Source: Pseudomonadota bacterium
GTDB taxonomy: Bacteria; Pseudomonadota; Alphaproteobacteria; Rhizobiales; Beijerinckiaceae
Assembly: GCA_021781815.1 (NCBI GenBank)
Contig: JAJXWB010000014.1
Span: 29,133 to 93,132 of the forward strand
Direction of reading: 5' to 3'
DNA: 64,000 nucleotides
The notes under the pieces were generated by a model. The model saw nothing but the letters and a program-made list of their open reading frames with translations. It was not told the DNA's origin and searched no databases. Below, one piece after another: positions 46,107 to 56,779 of this stretch (positions within the stretch are counted from its first letter, which is position 1; each line of letters opens with the position of its first letter). Both the position numbers and the translations under genes were made by a program.

Positions 46107-47354
46107 ATGAGCGGACCTTCGACTTATGTTCCGAAGAGCGCGATCGGCCGGTGGTTTGAGAGCCGCCTGCCCGTCATGGGGCTCATGCATTCCTCGTTCG
46201 TCGTCTATCCGACGCCGAAGAACCTGAACTATTGGTGGACGTTCGGCGCCATCCTGTCGTTCATGCTCGTCGCGCAGATCGTGACAGGCGTCGTGCTGGC
46301 GATGCATTACACGCCGAATACCGGCCTCGCCTTTGACTCGGTCGAGCACATCATGCGCGACGTCAACTGGGGCTGGATGATCCGCTATCTCCACTCCAAC
46401 GGCGCGTCGATGTTCTTCCTCGCCGTTTACATCCACATCGCGCGCGGCATGTATTACGGCTCCTACAAGGCGCCGCGTGAAATCCTGTGGATTCTCGGCG
46501 TCGTCATCTTCCTGCTGATGATGGCCACCGCCTTCATGGGCTACGTGCTGCCGTGGGGCCAGATGTCGTTCTGGGGCGCCACAGTCATCACCAACCTGTT
46601 CACGGCCATCCCCTTCGTCGGCGACGCGATCACGACCTGGCTCTGGGGCGGCTATTCGGTCGACAATCCGACCCTGAACCGCTTCTTCTCGCTGCACTAT
46701 CTGCTGCCGTTCATGATCGTGGGCGTCGTCGGCCTGCACGTATGGGCGCTGCATGTCGTCGGCCAGAACAATCCGGCCGGCGTCGACATCAAGGACGTCG
46801 AGAAGGACTCCGTGCCCTTCACGCCGCATGCGACGATGAAGGACTCGGTCGGCATCGCTCTTTTCCTGATGCTCTATTGCTGGTTCGTGTTCTTCGTTCC
46901 GAACTATCTCGGGGATCCGGACAATTACATCGTCGCCAACCCGATGCTGACCCCGCCGCACATCGTTCCCGAATGGTACTTCCTGCCGTTCTACGCGATC
47001 CTGCGTGCTATCCCCTCGAAGCTCGGCGGCGTGATCTTCATGTTCGGCGCGATCGTCATGCTGGTGCTGCTGCCCTGGCTCGATACCTCGCGCGTGCGCT
47101 CGGCGGTTTATCGCCCGGTGTTCAAGATCCTGTTCTGGGTCTTCATCGCCTGCGTGGTCGGCCTCGGCTATCTCGGCTCCCAACCGCCGGAAGGCGGCGC
47201 CGTGCTCGCCGCGCGTATCCTGACGGCTTATTACTTCATCCACTTCCTCGTGCTCCTGCCGTTGCTCGGTCTCTTCGAGACACCGAAGCCGGTGCCGGCG
47301 TCGATCGCGGACGCCGTGCTCCACGGCGGCGCCGCGGAACCGGCCAAAGCCTGA
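46107..47354 (+). CDS. petB: cytochrome b of the bc1 complex
   Basis: 415 aa with about eight membrane spans. Haem-ligand histidines are expected in [20 protein letters not shown] and [20 protein letters not shown], and the quinol-site motif [13 protein letters not shown] is intact. The gene is separate from petC, unlike fused fbcH in Bradyrhizobium. The C-terminus ends in a soluble tail after the last span. Second gene of the operon. Confidence 0.98.
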   Translation: MSGPSTYVPKSAIGRWFESRLPVMGLMHSSFVVYPTPKNLNYWWTFGAILSFMLVAQIVTGVVLAMHYTPNTGLAFDSVEHIMRDVNWGWMIRYLHSNGASMFFLAVYIHIARGMYYGSYKAPREILWILGVVIFLLMMATAFMGYVLPWGQMSFWGATVITNLFTAIPFVGDAITTWLWGGYSVDNPTLNRFFSLHYLLPFMIVGVVGLHVWALHVVGQNNPAGVDIKDVEKDSVPFTPHATMKDSVGIALFLMLYCWFVFFVPNYLGDPDNYIVANPMLTPPHIVPEWYFLPFYAILRAIPSKLGGVIFMFGAIVMLVLLPWLDTSRVRSAVYRPVFKILFWVFIACVVGLGYLGSQPPEGGAVLAARILTAYYFIHFLVLLPLLGLFETPKPVPASIADAVLHGGAAEPAKA

Positions 47355-47382
47355 GCCGCAGCCAAGACAGGGACTTCAGACC

Positions 47383-48258
47383 ATGATCTCCAAGACCTCT
47401 CTCGGCATGATCGCCGCGGCCATGTTCGGCGCAACACTGTTCGCAGCCCCGATTTCCTGCCTCGCAGAAGAACCGGCGGCCGCGACTTCGCACGTAGCGC
47501 CGATACCGCCGCCTCAGGACTGGTCGTTCGCCGGTTTCTTCGGCAAATACGATCAGGCGCAGTTGCAGCGCGGCTTCCAGGTGTTCCGCGAAGTGTGCTC
47601 CAACTGCCACTCCGCCGATCACCTCGCATTCCGCAACCTCGCCGAACCGGGCGGCCCGGAATTTTCCATCGAGCAGGTGAAGGCGCTCGCCGCACAGTAC
47701 AAGATCAAGGACGGCCCCAATGACGCCGGCGACATGTTTGAGCGCCCCGGCCGCCCGTCGGATTACTGGCCGTCGCCTTTCGCCAACGCCAACCAGGCGC
47801 GCACCGCCAACAGCGGCGCGCTGCCGCCGGATATGTCGGTGCTCGCCAAGGCGCGCGGCATTAAGCGCGGATTCCCCTGGTTCATTTTCGAGGCCCTTCC
47901 GGGTTTTGCATACCAGGAACAGGGCGCCGATTACATCGTCGCCCTCATGAACGGCTACGAGGACGACGCGCCGAAGGGCGTGACGCTCGACGCCGGGCAG
48001 AACTTCAATCACTATTTCCCTGGCAACAAGCTGATGATGCCAAAGCCACTGAGCGATGGCCAGGTGGCTTACACCGATGGCGCGCCGCAGACCTTGCAGC
48101 AATATGCCAAGGACGTCTCCGCCTTTCTGATGTGGACAGCGGAGCCGAAGCTCGACGTTCGCAAGAAGACCGGCTTCCGCGTCCTGATTGTGCTCGCGAT
48201 CCTCGCCGGCCTGTTCTACGCTACGAAAAAGCGCATCTGGGCCGACGTGCAGCACTGA
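47383..48258 (+). CDS. petC: cytochrome c1 of the bc1 complex
   Basis: 291 aa. A signal peptide (MISKTSLGMIAAAMFGATLF and following) is cleaved near residue 25-30. The haem c site is CSNCHSADHLAFRNL, and the axial Met is expected in KGVTLDAGQNF to KLMMPKPLSDGQV. A C-terminal span (FRVLIVLAILAGLFYATKKR) anchors it to the membrane. It is followed by a strong terminator that closes the petABC operon. Confidence 0.97.
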   Translation: MISKTSLGMIAAAMFGATLFAAPISCLAEEPAAATSHVAPIPPPQDWSFAGFFGKYDQAQLQRGFQVFREVCSNCHSADHLAFRNLAEPGGPEFSIEQVKALAAQYKIKDGPNDAGDMFERPGRPSDYWPSPFANANQARTANSGALPPDMSVLAKARGIKRGFPWFIFEALPGFAYQEQGADYIVALMNGYEDDAPKGVTLDAGQNFNHYFPGNKLMMPKPLSDGQVAYTDGAPQTLQQYAKDVSAFLMWTAEPKLDVRKKTGFRVLIVLAILAGLFYATKKRIWADVQH

Positions 48259-48280
48259 TTGTCCGGGTTGGCTGGACAGG

Positions 48281-48308
48281 AAAAGGCCCCGGTGACGGGG
48301 CCTTTTTT
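48281..48308 (+). terminator. intrinsic terminator after petC
   Basis: AAAAGGCCCCG (48281-48291), loop GTGA, and CGGGGCCTTTT (48296-48306) form an 11-bp stem followed by a T-run. A textbook rho-independent terminator 23 bases after the petC stop codon. Confidence 0.92.
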
Positions 48309-48481
48309 GTTGGGCTGTATCCTGGATCGTCATGGGGTCGGTCTTGCTCTGCGGCCGTCCAACGATGGCGGGGCGGCGACGCAGGCGAAGCCTCCAGGGG
48401 CCTCGCCCAAAATCCTTGCCTTTTGCGCCACCGCCCCCCATACCCCACGCAACTCCAGACGCTTGAAAGCGGAACATCCAG

Positions 48482-49582
48482 ATGGGTTTCAAATGCGGAA
48501 TCGTTGGCCTGCCGAATGTCGGCAAGTCGACCCTGTTCAACGCGCTGACGCAGACGGCGGCGGCGCAGGCGGCCAATTATCCGTTCTGCACGATTGAGCC
48601 GAACGTCGGCGACGTCGCCGTGCCAGACCCGCGCCTGGAAATGCTGTGCGCCATCGCCGGCTCGAAGGAGATCATCCCGACGCGCCTGACCTTCGTCGAC
48701 ATTGCCGGCCTCGTGCGCGGCGCCTCCAAGGGGGAGGGGCTCGGCAACCAGTTCCTCGGCAATATCCGCGAATGCGACGCCATCGCCCATGTCGTGCGCT
48801 GCTTCGAGGATGGCGACATCACTCATGTCGACGGCCCGGTCGATCCGATCCGCGACATCGACACGATCGAGACCGAACTGATGCTCGCCGATCTCGAAAG
48901 CCTCGAAAAGCGCATCAACAATCTTGAGAAGAAGGCCAAGGGCGGCGACAAGGAAGCGAAGGAAATGCTGACGCTTGTCGAGCGCTCGCTTGCACTGCTG
49001 AACGAAGGCAAGCCCGCGCGTCTGGCCGTCGGTTCAACGCCGGAGGAACGCAAGGCGTTCGCCGGTCTCGGCCTGTTGTCGTCGAAGCCCGTTCTCTACG
49101 TCTGCAACGTCGAGGAAGGCGCCGCCGACGCCGGCAACGAATTTTCCGAGCGCGTGAAAGCGCGTGCGGCCGAGGAAGGCGCGGTCGCGGTCGTCGTCTC
49201 CGCCAAGATCGAGAGCGAGATCGCGGTGCTGCCGGCGGCCGAGCAGAAGGACTACCTCGAAGCCGTCGGCCTCTCCGAACCCGGTCTCAACCGCGTTATC
49301 CGCGCGGGCTACGAGCTGTTGCATCTGGTGACCTATTTCACCGTGGGACCAAAGGAAGCCCGCGCCTGGACGATCGAGAAGGGCACGCGCGCGCCTCAGG
49401 CGGCTGGCGTCATCCATACAGATTTTGAAAAGGGCTTCATCCGCTCGGAAACCATCGCCTACGACGACTACGTCGCGCACAAGGGCGAGGCCGGCGCGCG
49501 CGAAGCCGGAAAATTCCGGCTCGAAGGAAAGGACTATGTCGTCGCCGACGGCGACGTGCTGCATTTCCGATTCGCCAACTAA
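48482..49582 (+). CDS. ychF: redox-regulated ATPase YchF (OBG family)
   Basis: 366 aa. This P-loop protein hydrolyses ATP rather than GTP and is linked to translation and oxidative stress. The N-terminal domain has [16 protein letters not shown] (P-loop) and [16 protein letters not shown]; the later NVEE segment replaces the usual NKxD. A coiled coil follows (residues about 130-190), and the C-terminal TGS domain has [20 protein letters not shown]. It is separated from pth, its frequent neighbour. Confidence 0.97.
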   Translation: MGFKCGIVGLPNVGKSTLFNALTQTAAAQAANYPFCTIEPNVGDVAVPDPRLEMLCAIAGSKEIIPTRLTFVDIAGLVRGASKGEGLGNQFLGNIRECDAIAHVVRCFEDGDITHVDGPVDPIRDIDTIETELMLADLESLEKRINNLEKKAKGGDKEAKEMLTLVERSLALLNEGKPARLAVGSTPEERKAFAGLGLLSSKPVLYVCNVEEGAADAGNEFSERVKARAAEEGAVAVVVSAKIESEIAVLPAAEQKDYLEAVGLSEPGLNRVIRAGYELLHLVTYFTVGPKEARAWTIEKGTRAPQAAGVIHTDFEKGFIRSETIAYDDYVAHKGEAGAREAGKFRLEGKDYVVADGDVLHFRFAN

Positions 49583-49662
49583 GTCGCGGTCCGCAGGCCT
49601 TCGGGGCCGGGAAAAGAACCGGCCTGCGGGCTCGCGGTCCGAACAAACAGGGAGATGAGACC

Positions 49663-51267
49663 ATGCGCGACTATTTCGAAACGGTCCGAAACTTCTCGGC
49701 GACCGACCTCGAACGCAAGGCGCTGTTTGGTTCCCTGGACAAGGGCCTCAACGCCTGCGTCGAATGTTGCGACCGCTGGGCGAACGATGGCGCAGTCGCG
49801 CTCGAATGGTATGGAGCGAACGGCGAGCGCAGGACCGTGACCTTCGCGCAGATGCGCGACGACAGCGCGCGCTTCGCGAATTTTCTGAAAAGCCGCGGCA
49901 TCGGCGCCGGCGACGTCGTCGCCGGACTGCTGCCGCGCATACCCGACCTGTTCACCGCCATTCTCGGGACGTGGCGCATCGGCGCGATCTACCAGCCGCT
50001 GTTCACGGCCTTCGGACCGGCGGCGATCGAGAGCCGCGTGACCTCCCCCGGAGGCAGTCAGGCGAAGCTGATCGTCACCGACGTCGCCAACCGATCGAAG
50101 CTGAAGGACCTGCCGGACTGCCCGCCGCTGCTCGTTGTCGGCGACGGCTTCGCCGAGGCGCTCGCAGCCTGCCCCACCGATTTCGCGCCTGTCATGCTGA
50201 AGGGCGCCGACCCGTTCATCGTGCTGTTCACATCGGGCACCACCGGCAAGCCCAAGGGCGTGCGCTATCCGCTCGCGCTGCTGCTGCCGGTCGCCTCCTA
50301 CATGCTCGACGCGATCGATCTGCAGCCCGGCGACAATTACTGGAACGTAGCCGATCCCGGCTGGGCCTATGGCATGCTTTACGCCGTCGTCGGCCCGCTG
50401 CTGCTCGGCCACACGACCACCTTCTATGAAGGGGCGTTCACTGTCGAGTCCACGGTGCGTATCCTCGCCGAACGCAGGATCAGCAATCTCGCCGCCGCGC
50501 CAACCGCCTACCGGCTGCTGATGGCGGCCGGCGACGACGCCATGTCGCCGATCGCACATCTGCTGCGCGTGGCCTCGAGCGCCGGCGAACCGCTCAATCC
50601 GGAGGTCATCCGCTGGGCCGAGCGCGTGCTGCACTGCCCGCTCGCCGACCATTACGGCCAGACGGAAATCGCGATGATGATCAATAATCATCACGCGCTG
50701 AAACATCCCGTGAAGCCTGGCGCCGCAGGCCTGCCGCTGCCCGGCCTCGATATGGCGATCCTCGACGAGAATCTGAACGTGCTGCCGCCGAACACGCCGG
50801 GCGTGCTGGCGGTCAACATCCCGCGCTCGCCGCTCTACACGTTCGCCGGCTACTGGAAGGCGGAGACTCCGAACGTCCGCGGCGACTGGTACATCACCGG
50901 CGACACGATGATGCAGGATGAAGACGGACATTTCTCGTTCGTCGGCCGCAACGATGACATCATCACGTCTGCTGGCTATCGCATCGGCCCGTTCGACGTG
51001 GAAAGCGTGGTGATGGAACATCCCTCCGTCGCCGAAGTCGCCGTCGTCGGCAAACCCGACCCGCAGCGCACGGAGATCGTGAAGGCGGTGATCGTTCTGA
51101 AAAGCGGCGTCGAGGGCACGGACGATCTGAAAACCGAAATCCAGCAGATGGTGCGCGCGCGCCTGTCGACGCACGCTTATCCGCGTGAAGTCGAGTTCGT
51201 GGCCGCGCTGCCGAAAACGCCGAGCGGCAAAATCCAGAGATTTATCCTGCGCGGCGAGGCGAAATGA
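49663..51267 (+). CDS. AMP-binding acyl-CoA synthetase
   Basis: 534 aa. Members activate a carboxylic acid as an acyl-AMP and transfer it to CoA. The A3 core motif LFTSGTTGKPKG, the ADHYGQTEIAMMINN motif, the hinge GRNDDIITSAGYRIGPFDVE and the C-terminal lysine in LPKTPSGKIQRF are all present. The acyl substrate is not clear; acetyl, propionyl or medium-chain acids are possible. It begins 80 bases after ychF and is probably an independent unit. Confidence 0.92.
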   Translation: MRDYFETVRNFSATDLERKALFGSLDKGLNACVECCDRWANDGAVALEWYGANGERRTVTFAQMRDDSARFANFLKSRGIGAGDVVAGLLPRIPDLFTAILGTWRIGAIYQPLFTAFGPAAIESRVTSPGGSQAKLIVTDVANRSKLKDLPDCPPLLVVGDGFAEALAACPTDFAPVMLKGADPFIVLFTSGTTGKPKGVRYPLALLLPVASYMLDAIDLQPGDNYWNVADPGWAYGMLYAVVGPLLLGHTTTFYEGAFTVESTVRILAERRISNLAAAPTAYRLLMAAGDDAMSPIAHLLRVASSAGEPLNPEVIRWAERVLHCPLADHYGQTEIAMMINNHHALKHPVKPGAAGLPLPGLDMAILDENLNVLPPNTPGVLAVNIPRSPLYTFAGYWKAETPNVRGDWYITGDTMMQDEDGHFSFVGRNDDIITSAGYRIGPFDVESVVMEHPSVAEVAVVGKPDPQRTEIVKAVIVLKSGVEGTDDLKTEIQQMVRARLSTHAYPREVEFVAALPKTPSGKIQRFILRGEAK

Positions 51268-51347
51268 TCCGGATGAGCGTGGTCCCGATCCCTTCACGCG
51301 CCGCGGGATAAAGGCGACATCGGCGGCGGCGCGCATTGACGGCGCGA

Positions 51348-52451
51348 CTATCGTCCGTCCGCCGGGCGCCCCGGAAACTGTCCGCGCAGGCCCTGTTCCG
51401 TGGCCGGACAGATCCCGCATTCCGTGATCAGCGCGGTGACGAAACGAGCGGGCGTCACGTCGAAGGCATAGTTGCGCGCCGCAGATCCCGCCGGCGCGAG
51501 TTGCACCGTCGCCACCGACCCGTCTTCCGTCAGACCGCTGATGTGCGTCACCTCCCGCGCGTCGCGTTGCTCGATCGGGATTTCCTTCACGCCGTCGCGC
51601 ATCCGCCAGTCGATGGTCGAACTCGGCATGGCCGCATAGAACGGAACGCCGTTCTCCCGCGCCGCGAGCGCCTTGAGATAAGTGCCGATCTTGTTGCACA
51701 CATCGCCCGTGCGCGTAACGCGGTCGGCGCCGACGATGCACAGATCGACGAGTCCGTGCTGCATCAAATGGCCGCCGGCGTTGTCGGCGATCACCGTATG
51801 CGCAACGCCCTCGCCCAGCAACTCGAAGGCAGTCAGACTCGCGCCCTGATTGCGCGGACGGGTTTCATCGACCCACACGTGCAGCGCGACGCCCTCGCGC
51901 GCCGCCTTGTAAATTGGCGCCAGCGCCGTTCCCCAGTCGACTGTCGCAAGCCAGCCGGCATTGCAATGCGTGAGAATATTCACCGCCCGGTCCGGATGAC
52001 GCTCTGCGGCCGCCTTGATGATGTCAGCGCCATGCCGGCCGATCGCCTCGCAGAAGCCGGTGTCCTCCTCGGCAATCGCACCGGCTTCCGCATAAGCGCG
52101 TTCGCGGCGACGCTGGCGTGGCGTCGCGCGCAGGCAGTCGCGCAGACGGTCGAGCGCCCAGCGCAGATTCGACGCCGTCGGCCGCGTCTCCAGCAGTTTG
52201 TCATAGGCCGCGTCGAGCCCGGCGTCTGTCGAATCTTCGGCCATCGCAAGCGCGAGTCCATAAGCGCCGGCGACGCCAATCAGCGGCGCGCCGCGCACGA
52301 CCATGTCGGAAATCGCGCGCGCCGCGTCGTCGCTGCTTCGCAGGATCTGTGTCTCGAAGCGATGCGGGAGCTTCGTCTGGTCAATGACGCGCACCGACCG
52401 TCCGTCGTCATCCAGCCAGATCGTGCGGTAGTTTCGACCCTCGATGCGCAT
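51348..52451 (-). CDS. mtnA: S-methyl-5-thioribose-1-phosphate isomerase
   Basis: 367 aa starting at [20 protein letters not shown]. It isomerises methylthioribose-1-phosphate to the ribulose form in methionine salvage. Marks are [40 protein letters not shown] (catalytic Cys), [39 protein letters not shown] (catalytic Asp) and [14 protein letters not shown]. The upstream enzyme mtnP is at the other end of the window. Later steps (mtnB/C/D) are not present here. Confidence 0.96.
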   Translation of the reverse strand: MRIEGRNYRTIWLDDDGRSVRVIDQTKLPHRFETQILRSSDDAARAISDMVVRGAPLIGVAGAYGLALAMAEDSTDAGLDAAYDKLLETRPTASNLRWALDRLRDCLRATPRQRRRERAYAEAGAIAEEDTGFCEAIGRHGADIIKAAAERHPDRAVNILTHCNAGWLATVDWGTALAPIYKAAREGVALHVWVDETRPRNQGASLTAFELLGEGVAHTVIADNAGGHLMQHGLVDLCIVGADRVTRTGDVCNKIGTYLKALAARENGVPFYAAMPSSTIDWRMRDGVKEIPIEQRDAREVTHISGLTEDGSVATVQLAPAGSAARNYAFDVTPARFVTALITECGICPATEQGLRGQFPGRPADGR

Positions 52452-52542
52452 GCTGCGTTTGGTCCGCAAACCCGGGCGCGCTTCGCCCGACACGCTTGTG
52501 CCGCATTGCGTCGGGGCGGGCAAGCGATGCGCCGCCGGCCGG

Positions 52543-52814
52543 TCATGCAGCGGATATTCGCGCCTGAACGTCCTGCGGGCGCGCCATGTAGGGGGCGACG
52601 GTGACGTGCGCGTCGGCGCCTGCCTCGGCATAGCCGGTTGCATTGGCGGCGTTGATTCCGCTGGCTGCGGCGATGACCGGACGCCCCGGCCGGGCCGGCA
52701 GGCGCTCAACGAGCGCAATGAATCGCATTGACGCAGGTTCCCCGTCCAGTCCGAGCGTCGACGTGGCGAGATCGCCGTGAGGCCGTCATCGCACAGCAAC
52801 ATCTCGAAATCGGC
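52543..52814 (-). pseudogene. modD: decayed modD (ModD-type phosphoribosyltransferase-like) remnant
   Basis: Two parts of a ModD protein (NadC-like, about 280 aa when complete) survive. The N-terminal part reads [11 protein letters not shown], then [21 protein letters not shown] in another frame, so one base is missing after the DDG. It runs straight into a C-terminal part ([20 protein letters not shown] and [20 protein letters not shown], to a normal stop), so about 170 middle residues are deleted. ModD genes lie with molybdate-transport genes; a molbindin gene sits directly upstream here. The remains cannot encode an enzyme. Confidence 0.75.
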
Positions 52815-52869
52815 TCGGCGCGGCCGCGCTCGCCCTTGTCGCTCGATTCAGCGAGTCGGGCCGCATCGA

Positions 52870-53076
52870 TCAGGGAACAGCGACCATCACGTCGGACGCC
52901 TTGATGACGGCGTGCGCCGTATCGCCGACCTTGAGGCCAAGCTCATCGACCGCCTCGTTGGTGATCGCGGCGGTGATGACCGCGCCGCTGATCTCGATGC
53001 GCACATGAGCAGTCGTCGCTCCCTTCTGGATTTCGACGATCTTGCCGGGAATTGCGTTGCGGGCCGAAATTTTCAT
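52870..53076 (-). CDS. molbindin (TOBE-domain molybdate-binding protein)
   Basis: 68 aa starting at MKISARNAIPGKIVEIQKGA, a single TOBE/Mop domain: ATTAHVRIEISGAVITAAIT, NEAVDELGLKVGDTAHAVIK, ASDVMVAVP. Molbindins bind molybdate in hexameric cages and buffer Mo for cofactor synthesis. The sequence is intact, unlike the modD remnant 55 bases downstream. It is the only Mo-binding transport-type gene in this window and would serve the Mo enzymes NarG and MsrP. Confidence 0.93.
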   Translation of the reverse strand: MKISARNAIPGKIVEIQKGATTAHVRIEISGAVITAAITNEAVDELGLKVGDTAHAVIKASDVMVAVP

Positions 53077-53191
53077 TTGCGTGGCTTTCGATGTTCGCCG
53101 CCGGGAAGGTGGCGTTGCCTCATACGGACGAAGATAATTGTGTTCGCCGCCGCGCCGCAAGGCGATAAACGCGGCAGAAGGATCAGTCCGT

Positions 53192-53377
53192 TCAGGCCGT
53201 GCAGTCCATCAGGACGTTGTATTCGGGCTGTTTCCCCAAACTCGGCGCCACGGCGCGGAACGCGCGCCGGACAATGATCGTGACCGTCTCCCGCGGTTCA
53301 GCGCGCAAAAGCGGCAGGCGTTGCGTCCATGGCGAGGCGCATGCGCGTGGCCAGTCCGATTGCCGCAACCGTCGCAT
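53192..53377 (-). CDS. short unknown protein or gene remnant
   Basis: About 61 aa in the 400-base gap between the molbindin and a secreted protein. The C-terminal half, PLLRAEPRETVTIIVRRAFR and SLGKQPEYNVLMDCTA, reads like a natural protein end, while the N-terminal part is Arg-rich and doubtful. No family is recognised. It may be a short gene or the 3' remnant of a larger one; a chance ORF cannot be excluded. The rest of 53077-53477 shows nothing else. Confidence 0.35.
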   Translation of the reverse strand: MRRLRQSDWPRACASPWTQRLPLLRAEPRETVTIIVRRAFRAVAPSLGKQPEYNVLMDCTA

Positions 53378-53477
53378 CCGCGATCCAGCTGCCGCGCGGT
53401 CACGGTTCGCGGAGCCGCTGCCCTGTATTGGCAGCGATATAAAGCTGCACGTCGCGGCGCTGACGCCGCCGCGGCGG

Positions 53478-53981
53478 TTATTCGGCCGCTGTGACCGCTA
53501 TGTTCAGGCGCTCGACCGGCGAACCGCTGATCTGGACGACGAACGGCGCAGACGCAAGGTTGAACCGCACGCTCTTGCGCATGCCAGGGCAGCCTGGTTT
53601 ACTGCTGAAAGCCGCCGAATGGACGCGGGCGTCGCCCTGCACGACGTCGACCCAAGCCTCTTCCGACAGCGTGATCTGGTAGAGGCCTGCCTTGCCGGGA
53701 TTATTGATGTTCACGACAGCGCCATAGCTGGCGGGACTTTTTGGCGTCCGCTCCGGCGCGATCGCAAAGGCGACCAGCGCCATTGGCTGCAGCGTCACGG
53801 CGACCGCCGAACCGGCTGGCGCCGCCCCGCCGCTTTTGACCGCTGGCAGGTCTGCCGCCGACAACAACGCCAGTTCGCGCGCCAGCGGCCACGCAAACGC
53901 GCCACACGCAGGTTCCTCAGCCCGGGCGGGCGCTCCCGCCAGCAGACCGGCTGCAAGACCAATCCAAATAAAGCCGCGCAT
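53478..53981 (-). CDS. secreted protein of unknown function
   Basis: 167 aa starting at MRGFIWIGLAAGLLAGAPAR, a clear signal peptide with cleavage near AEEPACG. The mature part begins with a Cys (possibly disulfide-forming with the Cys in SSKPGCPGMRKSVRF) and contains AGLYQITLSEEAWVDVVQGD, suggesting a small beta-rich periplasmic domain. No named family is recognised with confidence. It stands alone between the short ORF and uvrB. Confidence 0.75.
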   Translation of the reverse strand: MRGFIWIGLAAGLLAGAPARAEEPACGAFAWPLARELALLSAADLPAVKSGGAAPAGSAVAVTLQPMALVAFAIAPERTPKSPASYGAVVNINNPGKAGLYQITLSEEAWVDVVQGDARVHSAAFSSKPGCPGMRKSVRFNLASAPFVVQISGSPVERLNIAVTAAE

Positions 53982-54135
53982 CGTCGCCCCTGCGTCCATT
54001 CTCTATGAAAAGCGGCGCTCCGCGCGCTTTCTATATTCGTCGATATACAGCATGACAACGCGAGTTGTCGGCGACCGCAGCCGAAATCCGTTTTCCCGCG
54101 CCCCGAGGATAGGGCGGCGGGCAAAACGTTCGCAA

Positions 54136-56643
54136 TTACCGCCCGGCCTTGCCACGCCGCGTATGCGTTCCGCCCTTTCCTCCGGTGGAACGGCCAAGCG
54201 GCCTCGCCTCGCCGCCGCCGAAATTGTGCGGCCCCATGTCCTCGTCAGCGGGTTTTCGCGCGCGCGTTGTCGGCAGGTTCGCCGCCGCGCCATATTTTCT
54301 TGCGCCGCGAAACCGCCCTGCCTCGTCCTCCACGTCAGCCTGGCGCGCCAAGGGATCGTCGGCGAGCGCGAGTTCCGTCGCCTCCAGCCGCTTGATCTCG
54401 TCGCGCATGCGCGCCGCCTCTTCAAACTCCAGATTCGCCGCCGCCTCGCGCATGCGTTTTTCGAGATCGGCGAGCGTGGCTTTCAGATTGTGCCCGACCA
54501 GCGGCTGCGTGACGAGGCCGGAATCGACCGTCACGTGATCGGCCTCGTAGACGGAGCCGAGAATGTCGGCGATGCCGCGCTTGATCGAGGCAGGCGTGAT
54601 GCCGTGCGCCATGTTGTAGGCCATCTGTTTCTCGCGGCGACGGCTGGTCTCGGCCATCGCCCGCTCCATCGAGCCCGTGATGTGATCGGCATAGAGGATC
54701 ACCTTGCCGTCGATGTTTCGCGCAGCTCTGCCGATGGTCTGCACCAGGGACGTTTCGCTACGCAAGAACCCCTCCTTGTCGGCATCCAGAATGGCGACGA
54801 GGCCGCATTCGGGAATGTCGAGGCCCTCGCGCAACAGGTTGATGCCGACCAGCACGTCGAAGGCGCCGAGACGGAGATCGCGGATGATCTCGATGCGCTC
54901 GATGGTGTCGATGTCCGAATGCATGTAGCGGACGCGGACGCCGTTCTCGTGCAGGTATTCGGTGAGATCCTCGGCCATGCGCTTGGTCAGCACCGTCACG
55001 AGCGCGCGATAACCCTTCGCGGCCGAGGCGCGGACTTCGCCAAGCAGGTCGTCGACCTGCGCGCGCGCCGGCCGCACGTCCACCGGTGGATCGATCAGGC
55101 CCGTGGGACGGATGACCTGTTCGACGAACACGCCGCCGGTCGTCTCCATTTCCCAATTGCCGGGCGTGGCGGAAACGTGGATCGTCTGCGGCCGCATCGC
55201 CTCCCATTCCTCGAACCGGAGCGGCCGGTTGTCGAGGCACGACGGCAGGCGAAAGCCGTATTCGGCGAGTGTCGCCTTGCGACGGAAGTCGCCGCGATAC
55301 ATGCCGCCGATCTGCGGCACGGTGACATGACTCTCGTCGGCGAAAACGAGCGCATTGTCCGGCAGATATTCGAACAGGGTCGGCGGCGGCTCGCCGGGCT
55401 TGCGCCCGGTAAGGTAGCGCGAATAGTTCTCGATGCCGGCGCATGATCCCGTCGCCTCCAGCATTTCGAGATCGAACAGCGTGCGTTGTTCGAGCCGCTG
55501 CGCCTCAAGCAGGCGTCCAGAGTTATAAAGCTCGGGAAGGCGCTGTTTCAGTTCGGCCTTGATGCCGTCAATCGCCTGCAGCAGCGTCGGGCGCGGCGTC
55601 ACGTAGTGCGAATTGGCGTAGAGCTTGATGAAAGAGAGATCCTGCGTCTTCTTGCCGGTCAGTGGATCGAATTCATGGATTCCCTCCACCTCGTCGCCAA
55701 AGAAGCCGACGCGCCAGGCGCGGTCCTCGTAATGAGCGGGGAAGATTTCGATCGTGTCGCCGCGCACGCGGAACAGTCCGCGTGAAAAATCGCCGCCGCT
55801 GCGCTTGTAGTGCAGGGCGACCAGATCGGCGATAAGCTGGCGCTGGTCGAGCTTCTCGCCGACGCCAACCGAGAAGGTCATGGCGGTGTAGGTCTCGACC
55901 GAGCCGATGCCGTAGATGCACGACACCGACGCCACGATGATGACATCGTCGCGTTCGAGCAGCGCCCGCGTCGCCGAATGCCGCATGCGGTCGATCTGCT
56001 CGTTGATCGAGGATTCCTTCTCGATATAGGTGTCAGTGCGCGGGACATAAGCTTCCGGCTGATAATAATCGTAATACGAAACGAAATATTCGACCGCATT
56101 GTTCGGGAAGAAGCTCTTGAACTCGCCGTATAGCTGCGCCGCCAAGGTCTTGTTGGGCGCGAGGATAAGCGCCGGTCGCTGCGTCTTTTCGATGACCTGC
56201 GCCATCGTGAAGGTCTTGCCTGATCCCGTCACGCCGAGCAGCACCTGATCGCGCTCGGCCTGCTGCACGCCGGCGACCAGTTCTGCGATTGCCTTCGGCT
56301 GATCGCCTTTTGGCTCGTATTCCGAGACGATGTGGAACGCCCGCCCGCCCTCGGATTTCTCCGGGCGCGCCGGCCGATGCGGCGTCCACGGCTGTTTCGC
56401 GCGGAGATTGGGATCGCCGAGTTCGAGCAGTTCCTTCAGCGAGTCGACCGTAGCCGTCGCCCCGGTCAGACCGCCCGACGTGACGTAGGTCGCCTGCGGA
56501 GCTTCCGAAACGCCGCGCGACCCGCGCGCCGGCGTCAGCGCCGGATTGAGCAGCGCCGACAGATGCTCGTCGAGTGGCGTGACATCGGGCCGCGAGGCTT
56601 TCGCACGCGCCGGGCGCGCCGGCTTTTTCGGGGGGCGGGGCAT
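54136..56643 (-). CDS. uvrB: excinuclease ABC subunit B
   Basis: 835 aa starting at [20 protein letters not shown]. UvrB verifies damage and receives UvrC. Helicase motif I is [15 protein letters not shown], followed by [20 protein letters not shown] and the beta-hairpin region [20 protein letters not shown]. The helicase C domain has [20 protein letters not shown], and the C-terminal UVR domain [20 protein letters not shown] ends the core. An N-terminal extension of about 120 residues and a basic C-terminal tail are typical of Rhizobiales. uvrC is at 8.8-10.8 kb. Confidence 0.98.
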   Translation of the reverse strand: MPRPPKKPARPARAKASRPDVTPLDEHLSALLNPALTPARGSRGVSEAPQATYVTSGGLTGATATVDSLKELLELGDPNLRAKQPWTPHRPARPEKSEGGRAFHIVSEYEPKGDQPKAIAELVAGVQQAERDQVLLGVTGSGKTFTMAQVIEKTQRPALILAPNKTLAAQLYGEFKSFFPNNAVEYFVSYYDYYQPEAYVPRTDTYIEKESSINEQIDRMRHSATRALLERDDVIIVASVSCIYGIGSVETYTAMTFSVGVGEKLDQRQLIADLVALHYKRSGGDFSRGLFRVRGDTIEIFPAHYEDRAWRVGFFGDEVEGIHEFDPLTGKKTQDLSFIKLYANSHYVTPRPTLLQAIDGIKAELKQRLPELYNSGRLLEAQRLEQRTLFDLEMLEATGSCAGIENYSRYLTGRKPGEPPPTLFEYLPDNALVFADESHVTVPQIGGMYRGDFRRKATLAEYGFRLPSCLDNRPLRFEEWEAMRPQTIHVSATPGNWEMETTGGVFVEQVIRPTGLIDPPVDVRPARAQVDDLLGEVRASAAKGYRALVTVLTKRMAEDLTEYLHENGVRVRYMHSDIDTIERIEIIRDLRLGAFDVLVGINLLREGLDIPECGLVAILDADKEGFLRSETSLVQTIGRAARNIDGKVILYADHITGSMERAMAETSRRREKQMAYNMAHGITPASIKRGIADILGSVYEADHVTVDSGLVTQPLVGHNLKATLADLEKRMREAAANLEFEEAARMRDEIKRLEATELALADDPLARQADVEDEAGRFRGARKYGAAANLPTTRARKPADEDMGPHNFGGGEARPLGRSTGGKGGTHTRRGKAGR

Positions 56644-56779
56644 GTCCGCAATATGGAACGAGTCACGGCGCGCGAAAAGGCGCCCCGCCACCCCGTCTCC
56701 TGCGAAAACCCGGTTTTCCATTCATCGAACAGCCAGTTTCGATGTGTTTCACTGCTCCTATGGAAAGGATGATGCTGGG

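Noticed and set aside
48310..48481. Possible small gene between the petC terminator and ychF
   Set aside because: No frame gives a protein-like product; it is best read as the ychF promoter region.
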